This document shows, piece after piece, positions 51,538-61,237 of a DNA stretch of 64,000 nt (positions within the stretch are counted from its first letter, which is position 1; every line of letters starts with the position of its first letter). The stretch spans positions 15,835,741-15,899,740 of the forward strand of contig OX336348.1 of the NCBI GenBank assembly GCA_946902875.1, read 5' to 3'. The stretch is from Nematopogon swammerdamellus. Lineage: Eukaryota > Arthropoda > Insecta > Lepidoptera > Adelidae. Below the pieces are notes generated by a model that did not search any database, was not told the origin of the DNA, and saw nothing but the letters and a program-made list of their open reading frames with translations. A program made the translations under genes and the position numbers.

Positions 51538-52716
51538 TAGGGTTCCGTACCTCAAAGTAGGAAAAAGCGGAACCCTTATAGGATCACTTTGTTGTCCGTC
51601 TGTCTGTCTGTCAAGACCCTTTTTCTCAGAAACGCGAAGAGGTATGTAGTTGAAATTAATACCAAGTACTAAGGTCTGCGTTCCCTTGGAGTTGTAAAAA
51701 ATTCAAATTTCTAAGTCAATGCAATCACAAGATACGGCTATTTATGTCACATATTTTGCTACTGAGAAATCAAATCAAGACCTATATGGTACTTCCCTTG
51801 ACCTAGAATGATAAAATTTGGTAAGAAGCAAGTTTTCACAGCACACTTAAAGGTAAAAATGCGAAAATTGTTAATATGTAATTATATCACATAAAAAAAA
51901 ATTTTACTTGTTTTGTATGTCAAGACCATTTTCTCAGGAACGGGTCAAGGTATCAAGTTAAAATTAATACAAAATATTAACGTTTATGATTGCTTAAAGG
52001 TGTAAAAAATATAACCTTCTAAATCAACGCAATCAAACGATACGGCCATTAATGAAAGATTTGATACTCGCAGACTCACTCAAATCAAATCAAAACCTAT
52101 AGGGTATTTCCCGTTAACCTAGAATCATAAGATTTGGTAAGAAGCAAGGTCTTACATTACAAGTAAAGGAAAAAATCCGAAAATAGTAAATTTGTATTTA
52201 TTTGACATAAAAAAAAATTTGTTTGTTTTGTATGTCAAGACCCTTTTTCTCAGAATTGGATCGAGATATCAAACTGAAATTAATACGAAATACTAAAGTC
52301 TGCAATCTCTTCGAGGTGTAGAAAATATAAGCTCCTAAATTAACGCAATCAAAAAATACGGCCATTATAATGTCAGATTTGATATTCGCAAACTCACTCA
52401 AATCAAATCAAAACCTATAGGGTTCTTCCCGTTGACCTAGCTAGAGCAATGACATTTGGCAAGAAGCAAGGTCTCACAGCACAAGTAAAGGAAAAATCAG
52501 AAAATTGTTTTGTAATTATGTCATATAATAAATATATTTTTGTAATTTAAACTGCACGAAAGTCTGACAGTCAAACCACTGGTGTAGTTTTTATTTAGGC
52601 GTTTCGTGATTTTCCAAAACACAATTATTTTTGAACATACATAATACAAATAAATATTGTGTGATGGTACGGAACCCTCGGTGCGCGAGTTCAACTCGCA
52701 CTTGGCGGCTTTTTTC
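51538..52716 (+). mobile_element. Non-autonomous element with three 310-bp modules
   Basis: Starts TAGGGTTCCGTACCTCAAAG and ends GGTACGGAACCCTCGGTGCG, then CTCGCACTTGGCGGC and a T run, so GGGTTCCGTACC is inverted near both ends. Inside, modules starting TGTCAAGACC at 51,610, 51,919 and 52,232 are diverged tandem copies. Partial relatives: 9,830-10,293 (end), 33,998-34,020 (start) and 25,597 (start-like). No protein. Confidence 0.65.
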
Positions 52717-52892
52717 TGTGTTTCTAGAAGAGTTTAGAAAATTATGTTGAATACAATTTCTGTAATTACCCTTCTCTATACAGAGGATTTTTTTCATGCT
52801 TCGCATATTTCCGGTTACTTCAATTTTCGTGATGAAAAGTTGGTCGATTTTTATTTCAATAAAAAAAAAGTAGCGGCTTACGTTACGGCGGC

Positions 52893-53013
52893 TTAAAGTT
52901 GAATATCTTGAGCAGCGGAGGCGGTGGGAGTCGGCTACCCGGCCGGCGCGGCGACGTTACGTCACAGGCGATTCACAATTTGTTTAGAGAGCGCTCAAGA
53001 TATTCAACTTTAA
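52893..53013. repeat. 21-bp inverted repeat with GC-rich loop
   Basis: TTAAAGTTGAATATCTTGAG at 52,893 and its complement ending at 53,013 are exact over 21 bp. The 79-bp loop is GC-rich (CGGCCGGCGCGGCGACG) in AT-rich surroundings. Confidence 0.8.
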
Positions 53014-53575
53014 ACATTTTTAAAAAATTCAATTTAATGCCTATCGCGATAATTTTTTCGGCGTTTTTCATCTAATTCTTCGGTTTATTTTTTTCGCCAT
53101 TAAGATTTTAATGCGCATCTTCCCTATTGCACCGGCAGCTAACTTTAAAAGGAACAACGCAATATAAATGTAAATGATAAAAGACTGTAACAATAAAATA
53201 TGCTAACCAGCGGGCATCCAATTGTAGGATAGTTATGTCTAGGCACGAAGAAAGTAATAATATATTATAAGGATTATGTATCAGTCTTGCTTGGCTATAA
53301 GAGTGATTAATACACGAGTATGGATACATTTTATCGGAATATAATTGCACGGTGGGCACACAAAGGTAAATATAGATTGTGCACAGCAGCTCGATTCTTT
53401 CAAAAATAATGTGAAAGATTAGGGCAAAACAATGTTTAAAACATAAAAGTAAGAAAAAAGAAACACAGTAAACAATATGATACAAAAGAACGTAATATAA
53501 ATAAGTTTTATACAATTTTGTTTAAATCAACTTCTTTCTGAATAGCTAGTATTGGGCTGGTATCATTCAGTCTAA
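53014..53575. other. No gene recognised
   Basis: AT-rich. A 135-codon minus-strand frame at 53,108-53,515 is rich in Leu/Tyr/Cys by composition but has no family resemblance, so I do not call it. Confidence 0.35.
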
Positions 53576-53911
53576 CTAATATTCTACAGTTGCGGACCCA
53601 GACGTAGCGGGTAGCTGTTTATTAGAGCTGGTCAGGTGGTCATTACCGAACACGCGCGAGTCACCTCCGCATCCGATGTCGTTGCTCGAGATATTTGTTT
53701 TGGCTCTGATAGCTGCCAAGAACTTGTCTTTTCTGTAGCGCGCGAGCATGTTGATAACGATGGGCTTAGCCTGGCCCTTCTTGGGTTCCTTCGGAGACAC
53801 TCTCGTGACGAAGTCGATGTCAGTCCTCGGGTTTAGATCAAAGCCTGCGAATTTGGCCAGGTCCGAGATTAATTTGATGAGGAACATACAAATATTGCCA
53901 AGTGCTCTCAT
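53576..53911 (-). pseudogene. LINE ORF1-like protein with FP (FP25K-like) domain, partial
   Basis: 111 codons: a helical lead (NICMFLIKLISDLAKFAGF), DIDFVTRVSPKEP, KPIVINMLARYRKDKFLAAI, ISSNDIG and RVFGNDHLTSSNKQL. This order fits the Baculo_FP-type domain common in ORF1 proteins of insect LINEs, where it binds element RNA. The domain is named after a baculovirus protein, but in insect genomes it usually marks retroelements, so no viral insertion is inferred. The N-terminal half is cut near 53,905 by another repeat, and no RT follows. Confidence 0.6.
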
Positions 53912-54130
53912 ATTTCACTTCACTGCTAACCTCATAAGGCATTAAGCGTGATAGTAAGTAGCCTATAGTAGTTGATGAGAAGAATCAAGCTGTCCGTATA
54001 ATTTTTTTTTATTAAAATCGGTTCAGTGGTTCTCGAGTTATAAGCGGACAGACAGACAGACATACATACATACATACATACAGACAGACAGAAAACAGAC
54101 CTTGGATTTTATTAAAGGTAAGGATAAGGA
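53888..54130. repeat. Dispersed repeat, copy 1 (GCCAAGTGCTCTCATATTTC)
   Basis: Matches 60,231-60,440 from GCCAAGTGCTCTCATATTTC to TTATAAGCGGACAGAC, followed by a (CATA)/(CAGA) microsatellite. The two copies bracket the whole R4 cluster. Confidence 0.75.
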
Positions 54131-54209
54131 TAAGGGGGATTCCATCTCTCTACGTCCACCTCCCCTCCCGCCCCTCCCTCACCTCCCTTTTCTATATGCC
54201 TCTATTTAC

Positions 54210-54254
54210 CCCCCCCCCCCCCCCCCACCCCCTCCCCCCCCCCCCCCCCCCCCC
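54210..54254. repeat. Poly-C tract
   Basis: A run of about 44 bases that is almost pure C, with one A and one T interruption. The other strand could form G-quadruplexes. Length in assembly may be unreliable. Confidence 0.8.
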
Positions 54255-54326
54255 TCCTCTCCATTCAGGATATTGTAATGTCATCGGTTCTTAATCGGGT
54301 GAATGATTCCTTGTCCTTTACATTCA

Positions 54327-54472
54327 TCATCATCATCATCAGCCTGTATCGGTCCACTGCTGGACATAGGCCTCTCCCAAGGCACGCCACCACACGCGGT
54401 CTTCCGCTCTTCTCATCCATCCACTCCCGGCTACCTTTTTTAGGTCATCTGTCCACCTAGCCGGTGTCCACC
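54327..54472 (-). mobile_element. RTE-like 3' end
   Basis: On the minus strand the frame reads RWTDDLKKVAG and ALGEAYVQQWTDTG, then a (TGA)n tail seen as CATCATCATCATCATCA at 54,327. This is the standard end of lepidopteran RTE-type LINEs, extremely 5'-truncated. Confidence 0.75.
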
Positions 54473-54506
54473 TTTACATTATATATAAATATTTATATAT
54501 AATATA

Positions 54507-55060
54507 GCTTAAGTACTTAGGGCACGTACTCACTGAAAATCTGCGTGATGATGAAGATATCGAGAGACAACGACGGTCTATTGCAATGAGGAGCAACATG
54601 CTGGGAAAGAGATTCAGGCGGTGCTCTCGTCTGGTTCAAATAACTCTGTTCAAGGCATACTGCCAGGCGTTCTACACCAGTCAACTATGGAGTAATTACA
54701 CGCAGCGAGCAATAAATTCGTTGCGTGTACAATACAATAATGGCTTCCGGTATATGCTGGGTTTAAAATGGCGATGTAGTGCGTCTGGTAAGTTTGCTGA
54801 GAACAGGGTTGATGATTTCTTTGCCGTAATACGGAAAACAAGAGCAGCTTTCATGGAGCGACTGGCAAAATGCAACAATGCCATAATTGAAAATGTATAC
54901 AGGCGAATATACTATACCGATTTTATAATATTTTAGTTGATTTTAGTTTATTTAATTTAGTTTCAACTATGTTTAATTTTAATTTAATTACAATTTTAAT
55001 CATATTTAATTATAATTTAATTAACTATAGGTAAAATGTAATACCTGAAATAAAGTTTTA
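54507..55060 (+). mobile_element. LINE 3' fragment opposing R4 copy C
   Basis: 5'-truncated at about 54,507, C-terminal frame to 54,936, 3' UTR ending CTGAAATAAAG and a TTTATTATTTATTTG tail. Related to 20,358-21,265. R4 copy C starts on the other strand at the tail. Confidence 0.7.
54510..54936 (+). pseudogene. LINE RT C-terminal region
   Basis: Starts in KYLGHVLTENLRDDED, upstream of the first ATG at 54,586, and continues SLRVQYNNGFRYMLGL, CSASGKFAENRVDDFF to the end. It is clearly homologous to the 20.7-21.1 kb fragment but lies entirely after the YADD box, so no catalytic residue is present. It keeps a different, probably more normal, C-terminal end (NVYRRIYYTD). Confidence 0.65.
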
Positions 55061-55128
55061 TTATTTATTTGTTTATTGACACATTTCTTTTTTTATATTA
55101 ATTTTACATAAAAAACTTAAATCTAAAA

Positions 55129-55809
55129 TTAATATAAAATAACAAAATAGAATTTCCACCACCGGCGGCGGGGCGAACCCAGGCTACCGATGGTCGGACC
55201 CGAGCGGACAATTCCGAACCTTCGGACAATTCGAGCGGTGTCGAGCAAGACCGCCTTCTGCATCTGACCCTTGATCAAAGCAAGTGGCTCTAGCGAGAGC
55301 CTCTTGAAATGATGGTCGAGGCTCTTCTCTATCAGCCCATGCGCAGACACGACTATGGGCACAACGATCGTCGAGTCCACGGGCCACATGTCGGTAACCT
55401 CATGAGACAGATCGATGTATTTTAACATCTTGTCTTTTTCTGCCTTCACAAGGTTCTCGTCATGCGGCACCGTGGTGTCGACGAGCGCTGCGCGCCGCGC
55501 CTCCCGGTCGATTATCACTATGTCAGGTCTATTAGCCATAATAGTCCTATCAGTGATAATCGACCGGTCCCAGTAGAGCGTGATGTGAGCATTTTCGAGA
55601 ACTGGCTGTGGGTTATACTTGTAGTAAGGCACCTCCGAGCCGACAAGGTTGAACTTCAAAGCAAGTTGCTGATGGATGATCCTGGCTACTAGGTTGTGCC
55701 TGTGCAAATACTCGGAGTTGGCAAGTTGCGAACAACCGAAGATTACATGTCTGAGGGATTCGCCAGGTTTGTGGCAGGCGCGGCAGATGTCAATGGTGCC
55801 ATCCTTCAT
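55129..55809 (-). pseudogene. R4-like zinc finger and endonuclease, copy C
   Basis: CRACHKPGESLRHVIFGC forms the CX2C-X8-H-X4-C finger. The endonuclease core RPDIVIID / AALVDTTVP keeps the PD...D acidic residues. The end reads TARIVRRFGIVRSGPTIG, the true R4 C-terminus that copy A has lost. A 4-bp loss near 55,818 relative to copy A (CTCCTTTGTTGG against CTCCTGTAATTGTTGG) puts this piece in another frame from the part upstream. Confidence 0.75.
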
Positions 55810-56333
55810 AATGAATCTCCTTTGTTGGTCTTGACAACTTCGTCTTGTATTGCACAGACAAAACCCTCGGTTTCCCCAAAGAGGTCCCCGAAGCGTAGCC
55901 AGTGCACGGAGGCGAGTTGATCTACATCCGGCCCCGTGAGAGACCGGAAGTACCTACCGTGCAGCGCCTTGCCTTTCCATACTTCCATGCGGTCCTCGGT
56001 GCTCAGTACAACTGGCTTCCGCCAGTCCTCTTTTCCCATGTCCAACGGGGTAAGGCCTTTATCACTGACGACGACATCGCGGTGCATCTCACAAACATCA
56101 GTCTTTTCCATAAAATACTGACGGAGATTGCATACCTCGCGGTTGTGTAGGTTTTTGGCATTTAGCATACCTCTACCCCCACCCTTCCGCGGGATATACA
56201 ATCTCATGACCGATAATCGTGGGTGATGCATCCGGGACGTCGTCATCAGCGTTCTGACCTTTCTGTCCAGGGCGTCCAGCTCAGTCTGAGACCATTTGAG
56301 TATGCCAAAGGTGTATATAAGGGCATGACCCAA
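55806..56333 (-). pseudogene. R4-like region between RT and zinc finger, copy C
   Basis: Covers ALIYTFGILKWSQTELDALD, MHHPRLSVMRLYIPRKGGG and DVDQLASVHWLRFGDLFGET, the conserved stretch after the RT thumb. A 4-bp loss near 56,320 (GTATATAAGGGCATG against GTATATAAGAACGGGCATG in copy A) separates it from the RT frame. Both breaks are small deletions, so copy C was probably one open protein apart from the stop at 56,456. Confidence 0.7.
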
Positions 56334-56455
56334 CCGTTGTAGGCTCTGATTTTATTACCGCTGGACAATAGACTTTTCAGTACTATTGTGAGACGGTGAT
56401 AGAATTTAGCCTTTGCATGTTGTTTCATGACGGTATCCTTCATACCAAGGCACTT

Positions 56456-58912
56456 TTACATACGCAAATATTTGTAGGTTTCTTCGTCAGAGAGGGCTCG
56501 AATGTTCACCGACTCCGAGAGTTGAATCCCGTCGGAGGCCATGACCCTCCCTCGTTTTATATGGATGCTCGCACACTTGTCTATTCCGAACTCCATTCCA
56601 ATGTCCGTGCTGAAATTTTCAGTTGTCTTCAGCATCGACATCAGCTCAGAGTCCGAACTAGCCAGTATTTTTAGGTCATCCATATAGAACAAGTGAGAAA
56701 TCGAGTGGCTCCCTCTCCGCAGAAAGTAGACCAGTCCCGAATCCTCCAGAAGCGAACTGAGAGGGTTCAGAGCTAAGCAGAACCAAAGCGGGCTCAGGCT
56801 GTCACCCTGGAAGATGCCCCGCCGTATATGAATGCAGTTGTCCACGTCAGAAAGCTGTCTTTCACCTGGAAGGCTGAGAACTGTTTTCCATTGTTCCATA
56901 CATGCATTCAGGAATTGACAGATGTTTTCATCAACTTTGTATATTAGTAAAACTTTCCTGAGCCATGTGTGGGGTACAGAATCAAATGCCTTTTTATAAT
57001 CAATCCAGGTGGCGGACAGATTCTTTCTGCTGCGGCGAACCTGCTGGAAAATAGTCGCATCTATGAGAAGAAGCTCCTTAGTACCGCGGGATCCAGCCCG
57101 ACATCCATTCTGAGTAGCCGACATGATGTTATTTTGGCGGTCGTGAACATTTATTTTGTTTGTCAGAATGGATGTCAGTAGTTTATAGATAGTGGGCAAA
57201 CATGTAATTGGTCTGTAATTTTTTGGATCCGCGGTACTACCGGTTTTATGGAGCAGGCGAGTGATTCCTGTGGTCATGAACTCTGGTAGCGCTCGTTGGT
57301 CTATGGCTTCTTGGTATTGAATTGCCAAGCGAGCATGGCAGCAAGTAAGCCATTTGAGCCAGAAGTTGTGCAGTCCGTCGGCCCCGGGAGACTTCCAATT
57401 GTGGGCACGACGGATTGCCGAACTAACATCAAGCTCTGTCAAGTTCACTGGCTCCATCGGCTCTATGTCTTGACATGCTCGCTCGGCAGTCCTCATCCAT
57501 TCACCTTCGACGTGGCAGACGGGATCTGACCATATTTTACTCCAGAATTGATAATTTTCTGCCATGGTAGGTTTAGCCTCATCTGCCACTAGCTGTTTAG
57601 GCTGCTCCCAGTTTCTATACACCCGCCTTTGGTCACTCTGGAACTGGCGATTCAGTTGATATCGATCGACACGCTCTCTATAGCGGCGGATACGCTTTGC
57701 CCACGCGCTGATCCGCTGCTTCAGGTCGTCTATGCGCTCCGTGACCACTGACTTGAAGTTGGGATGGGAGGGCCTTATTGCAACCCCTTTTAGAACTTTA
57801 GTCACGAACCGCATAATTTTTGGTCGCATATTTCCTGACCTGAAGCAGCAAAGCTTCCCTATGAGGACCCGTGCCTCGTCGATACGTTTCTGTATTCTCC
57901 TCTGCCAAGCGGGGACCGCCAACGTTGGGCCTGTGTGTCTCGCGCGGTTGTTGTTTTCGAATTTGACACCGGCCATTCGACATGCGGCGATCGCCGCACA
58001 ACAGAGGAGTGAGTGGGTATCGACTAGGCTCTCGCTAGATTCCATATATGGTTTTAAATGGGAATTCATGGTCCCCACAATGCTCATATTTTTTCTATTT
58101 GTGGGCAAGCGCGGTATTCGCGGCCTAGTTACAAAACTTACCGATCGAAACTCCAAAATCGCCCGCTCCAGGGCGCTTCTCATTTGCTCATCATCCTGGG
58201 TACTTACGTCTCCCACTACTACCTCACCCCCGTCCTCCGCTGAAGGTGGTGGCTGTGACAGCAGCTCACTTATATTCGCCACTTCACATACAGGGGCGTG
58301 TGGTGAGCGGAGCGCGTCCGACAAGGCGCAGACAGCGTCTGCGCGCGGCTGCGAAGAAGCGGGAGCTATGGTAGTAGGGAGCGCATCTAGGCGCAGTCGT
58401 TCCAGCACGGCGTCATCTAAGAACTTCCGTGTCCGGATGACGCGTACCTGGTCTGATAGACGCTGGGCTGAAAAAGACATTGTCGGTTCAAGAGCCTGAA
58501 ACTCAGTAAGCAGTCTTGCTCGAAACATGGTCCGGTTGGTTTCTCCCTCTGTGGCCCTGTAGTACGCCGTCATGACTTTCATATTAAGGTCATAGGGCCA
58601 GCGCATACGGCGCACTACACCATCGGGGTAGCGGGGACTATAGGCGGAGCATGAAGCCCCGATGGCCCCAAGCCGGCCGGTGGTGGACGTCGTCCACGTC
58701 GTAGTTCTTCTGACGGGAGCGGCGTCGTCGGTCCGTCGTCGTCGTCGCCAGATGATTCTGTAGACGTCACGGCGGGCGTCGGTGGAGGGTGTGCGGTGGA
58801 TGATATCAAAGCGGCGACTCGTGGGCGCAGGCGGCGGCGGCACGGTGATGCGGGCGCGGGCGGGGAGGGCGAGGTGTCTGATGCGCTGCTGGGCCGGTGC
58901 ACAGACACGCAT
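56456..58912 (-). CDS. R4-like N-terminal region and RT, 818 codons open
   Basis: The longest frame in the window. Residues 1-130: Arg/Pro-rich low complexity, then TTGRLGAIGASCSAYSPRY and MKVMTAYYRATEGETNRT. The middle region has an acidic patch absent from copy A (EDGGEVVVGD) and a basic RRYRERVDRYQLNRQF segment before the RT. RT residues about 490-790: KSPGADGLHNFW, KNYRPITCLPTIYKL, WIDYKKAFDSVPHTW (motif A), GDSLSPLWF (motif B), YMDD (motif C). It ends at TAA after YKYLRM, where copy B reads through. Start choice is uncertain. It would have copied element RNA at a (TTA)n nick, but the missing endonuclease frame makes it non-autonomous now. Confidence 0.75.
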   Translation of the reverse strand: MRVCAPAQQRIRHLALPARARITVPPPPAPTSRRFDIIHRTPSTDARRDVYRIIWRRRRRTDDAAPVRRTTTWTTSTTGRLGAIGASCSAYSPRYPDGVVRRMRWPYDLNMKVMTAYYRATEGETNRTMFRARLLTEFQALEPTMSFSAQRLSDQVRVIRTRKFLDDAVLERLRLDALPTTIAPASSQPRADAVCALSDALRSPHAPVCEVANISELLSQPPPSAEDGGEVVVGDVSTQDDEQMRSALERAILEFRSVSFVTRPRIPRLPTNRKNMSIVGTMNSHLKPYMESSESLVDTHSLLCCAAIAACRMAGVKFENNNRARHTGPTLAVPAWQRRIQKRIDEARVLIGKLCCFRSGNMRPKIMRFVTKVLKGVAIRPSHPNFKSVVTERIDDLKQRISAWAKRIRRYRERVDRYQLNRQFQSDQRRVYRNWEQPKQLVADEAKPTMAENYQFWSKIWSDPVCHVEGEWMRTAERACQDIEPMEPVNLTELDVSSAIRRAHNWKSPGADGLHNFWLKWLTCCHARLAIQYQEAIDQRALPEFMTTGITRLLHKTGSTADPKNYRPITCLPTIYKLLTSILTNKINVHDRQNNIMSATQNGCRAGSRGTKELLLIDATIFQQVRRSRKNLSATWIDYKKAFDSVPHTWLRKVLLIYKVDENICQFLNACMEQWKTVLSLPGERQLSDVDNCIHIRRGIFQGDSLSPLWFCLALNPLSSLLEDSGLVYFLRRGSHSISHLFYMDDLKILASSDSELMSMLKTTENFSTDIGMEFGIDKCASIHIKRGRVMASDGIQLSESVNIRALSDEETYKYLRM

Positions 58913-59266
58913 CGGGGGCGGCGTGTGGTGTTCCGTGCACGGTGTCCTAGTTGGGTGTTCTGACCACGGCCTGCAGCGCCGCTCGCAGCTGTACCTGCCC
59001 GCTGAGGCGCCGACCGTGTCGCCGTACGCCGGGAGCCGCCGCTGTCATGCATTGACATGTGCTGTGCTATTGAGGCGCCGCCGGGCTTCGGCTCCTGTGC
59101 TGGCTCGCATGCTTACTCCAGCACTGCGGGGCCGTGCGCCGTTGGTGATTGTTCCGCGCTTTGTGCGGGCCCGGTAAGGCGCCTTCAGCTGCCTTTTAAA
59201 TTATTTTCTTGTTAAGGGCAGATTTTGCAAAACATGTCATCTTGACAGCTTTTCTTTTATTATACA

Positions 59267-59282
59267 TTATTATTATTATTAT
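59267..59282. repeat. (ATT)n tract between R4 elements
   Basis: ATTATTATTATTATT separates copy C from the short R4-derived element. A similar tract lies at the outer end (60,215-60,232). Confidence 0.85.
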
Positions 59283-60218
59283 GTTTTTATTTTCACGCTT
59301 TTTGTTACATATTTACATTAATTTTATATAATTATAAAATAAAATACCCATACAAAATTAATACAAACAGACAAAAACAAAAAACGGTATTCTCGCCGGC
59401 GGCGGGAGGCGGACCTCCAAGCACGCCGGCGGGTGCAGGCCGTGGCTACGGAGCTCTCCGAGACGACGCGAGACTAAGCTTCGAGCGGTAGGTGATGGTA
59501 CTAGACACGTAGGCCACCACCACCCCCATCTCGGAGAGCTCCGTATCCACCGGCTGCGGGGCGACGACACGCAGTCCTTTTATGGATCTTGATCCTCGTG
59601 CGTGCGCCGCCGTTGCGCACCGTACCGCCCACCGGTAGCGGGGGCTGTAGTCAGAGCGCGGAGCCCCGATAGCCCCAAGCAGGCCGGTTGATGTGGCGGA
59701 CATCGTCGTCCCGTCGTAGGTCTTGTGGCGGGAACGCGATGTTGTTCGGCGAACCTTGGTGGTGGGTGTGCGCTGTCGTGTAAGAAGTGGCAGGTTAGCG
59801 AGACACAGGAACACGTCAACGTCGTCGTCGGTGTAAGCGAGGATGGCGGCGTAATCGTGCGCTGGCGCGGCAGACTCCACGCAAGCTGCGGTGCACCCTC
59901 ACCGCGCCCTCCTCTGGCCCGGGTCGGGAACGCCGGTCGTGTCCCTGTCTTCTGCCGTGCTGTCTTTGACAAGTCGTCACCATATTCCGGGGGTGCCGAG
60001 CGGCGGCGCTGGTGGTGGTCGCATGGTGTTGCACATCATGCGAGGTGCTGCGCCGGTGGTGGTGGGGCCGCACATACACGCGAACTCGGCTTCTTTGTCC
60101 TCAGAACTCGGTTTTACATTTTTTTCATTGGGAGAAAAAAATTTAGCGACTTGTCACTTTGACAGCTTCTTCTTTTCTTTTTTTCTTCTTTCTTATGTTC
60201 TTTATTTCACATTTCTTT
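59283..60218 (-). mobile_element. Short R4-derived non-autonomous element, copy 2
   Basis: Closely similar to 23,745-24,672. The 5' end at about 60,170 (CTTTGACAGCTTCT on the plus strand) matches the R4 copy C 5' end. Flanked on both sides by (TTA)n. It includes a STGLLGAIGAPRSDYSPR segment related to the R4 N-terminus and the GC-rich 3' end, but no RT. Confidence 0.6.
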
Positions 60219-60230
60219 ATTATTATTATT

Positions 60231-60440
60231 ATTGCCAAGTGCTCTCATATTTCACTTCACTGCTAACCTCATAGGCCATTTAGCGTGATAGTAAGTAGCT
60301 TATAGTTGATGGGAAGAATCAAGCTATCCGTAGATTTTTTTAAATTAAAATCGATTCAGTGATTCTCGAGTTATAAGCGGACAGACGCACAGACATACAG
60401 ATAGACAGAAAGCAGACGTTGGATTAATTCAATTGTGTTA
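60231..60440. repeat. Dispersed repeat, copy 2
   Basis: Matches 53,888-54,130, beginning GCCAAGTGCTCTCATATTTC right after the (TTA)n tract. A short (CAGA)-rich tail follows. Confidence 0.75.
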
Positions 60441-60577
60441 ACGTCCGCTGCTTTCGTGCTTTCAAGAAGCTATCGATCTGCCCTGATAGATGGAGTTAAT
60501 ACATACGAGTGTGTCAGGCGAGTGGTATGGCAAATCTTAGCTAAGTGCGTAATTAATTGAGCCTTGGAGCCAAAGAC
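60441..60577. other. Spacer
   Basis: No feature recognised. Confidence 0.3.
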
Positions 60578-61237
60578 ATTAAACCCACCCTCTTCCATAT
60601 AGACCGGACAACAAGAACAAAATCGTAATCTACTACTTAGATCCTAGTGGTACAAAGTCGTTCAGTCTAGCGCCACCAGTCCGCATGTGAGGTCGTATTC
60701 GTGTGCTAGAGAAAGAAGAAAATCTAAGAAAATTTGCCGAGTTGCGCATTGCGGTATTGCAAATCTCGATATAAAAATACGACTGAACATGTAATCAGTT
60801 TATTTTCATAAGTATTGTGTATATTTATTCAATATTTGAATATAATACATAATTTCCATAGATGATTCTAGAACAACGATCAACTAGGCCATATTGAAAA
60901 AATAAAAAGCGCCCTCTGTTATACAGTAGCTTTACTACTATTATAGTACGAGATCCCACAACCAATATTTTTGTCTCATAGTATTACGTTCAAAACGGCT
61001 TATAATCCATAAATTCGATTGTTCTCAACCCGATACTAAATGTTTTTCGTGTAGCGTCTCCTGACAGCATTTTTTAAAAATGGCAACCAATTTGAGCGAA
61101 CCGTGTCATAGTATTCCGTCTGATTTTCGGAATGTTGTTGAATTACCGATCTAAGATAACCAGAGCATGTTTTTAGACGTCAGTAGCGGTGAGCGTACCA
61201 GACCATTACAAAAATAGGAAATGAGGCAAAAAAAATA

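Larger units (their letters stand above)
55066..59266 (-). mobile_element. R4/Dong-like retrotransposon, copy C (nearly complete)
   Basis: The 3' end lies at the TTATTATTTATTTG tail of the opposing LINE, the 5' end at about 59,262 beside ATTATTATTATTATT. It contains the N-terminal region, RT, zinc finger and endonuclease in order. Insertion in (TTA)n is the known preference of Dong. Broken by one stop and two small deletions. Confidence 0.8.

Noticed and set aside
53108..53515. 135-codon minus-strand frame rich in Leu and Tyr
   Set aside because: Hydrophobic by AT-rich composition. No clear start context or family resemblance.
53576..53911. Baculovirus insertion suggested by the FP-like domain
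   Set aside because: FP-like domains are common in ORF1 of insect LINEs, and no other viral sequence is nearby.
54210..54254. Poly-C tract as a functional element
   Set aside because: Could form G-quadruplex on the other strand, but homopolymer tracts are common and length may be an assembly error. Kept only as a repeat.
57732..58499. 255-codon plus-strand frame
   Set aside because: Antisense to the long R4-like frame of copy C. No domain recognised.
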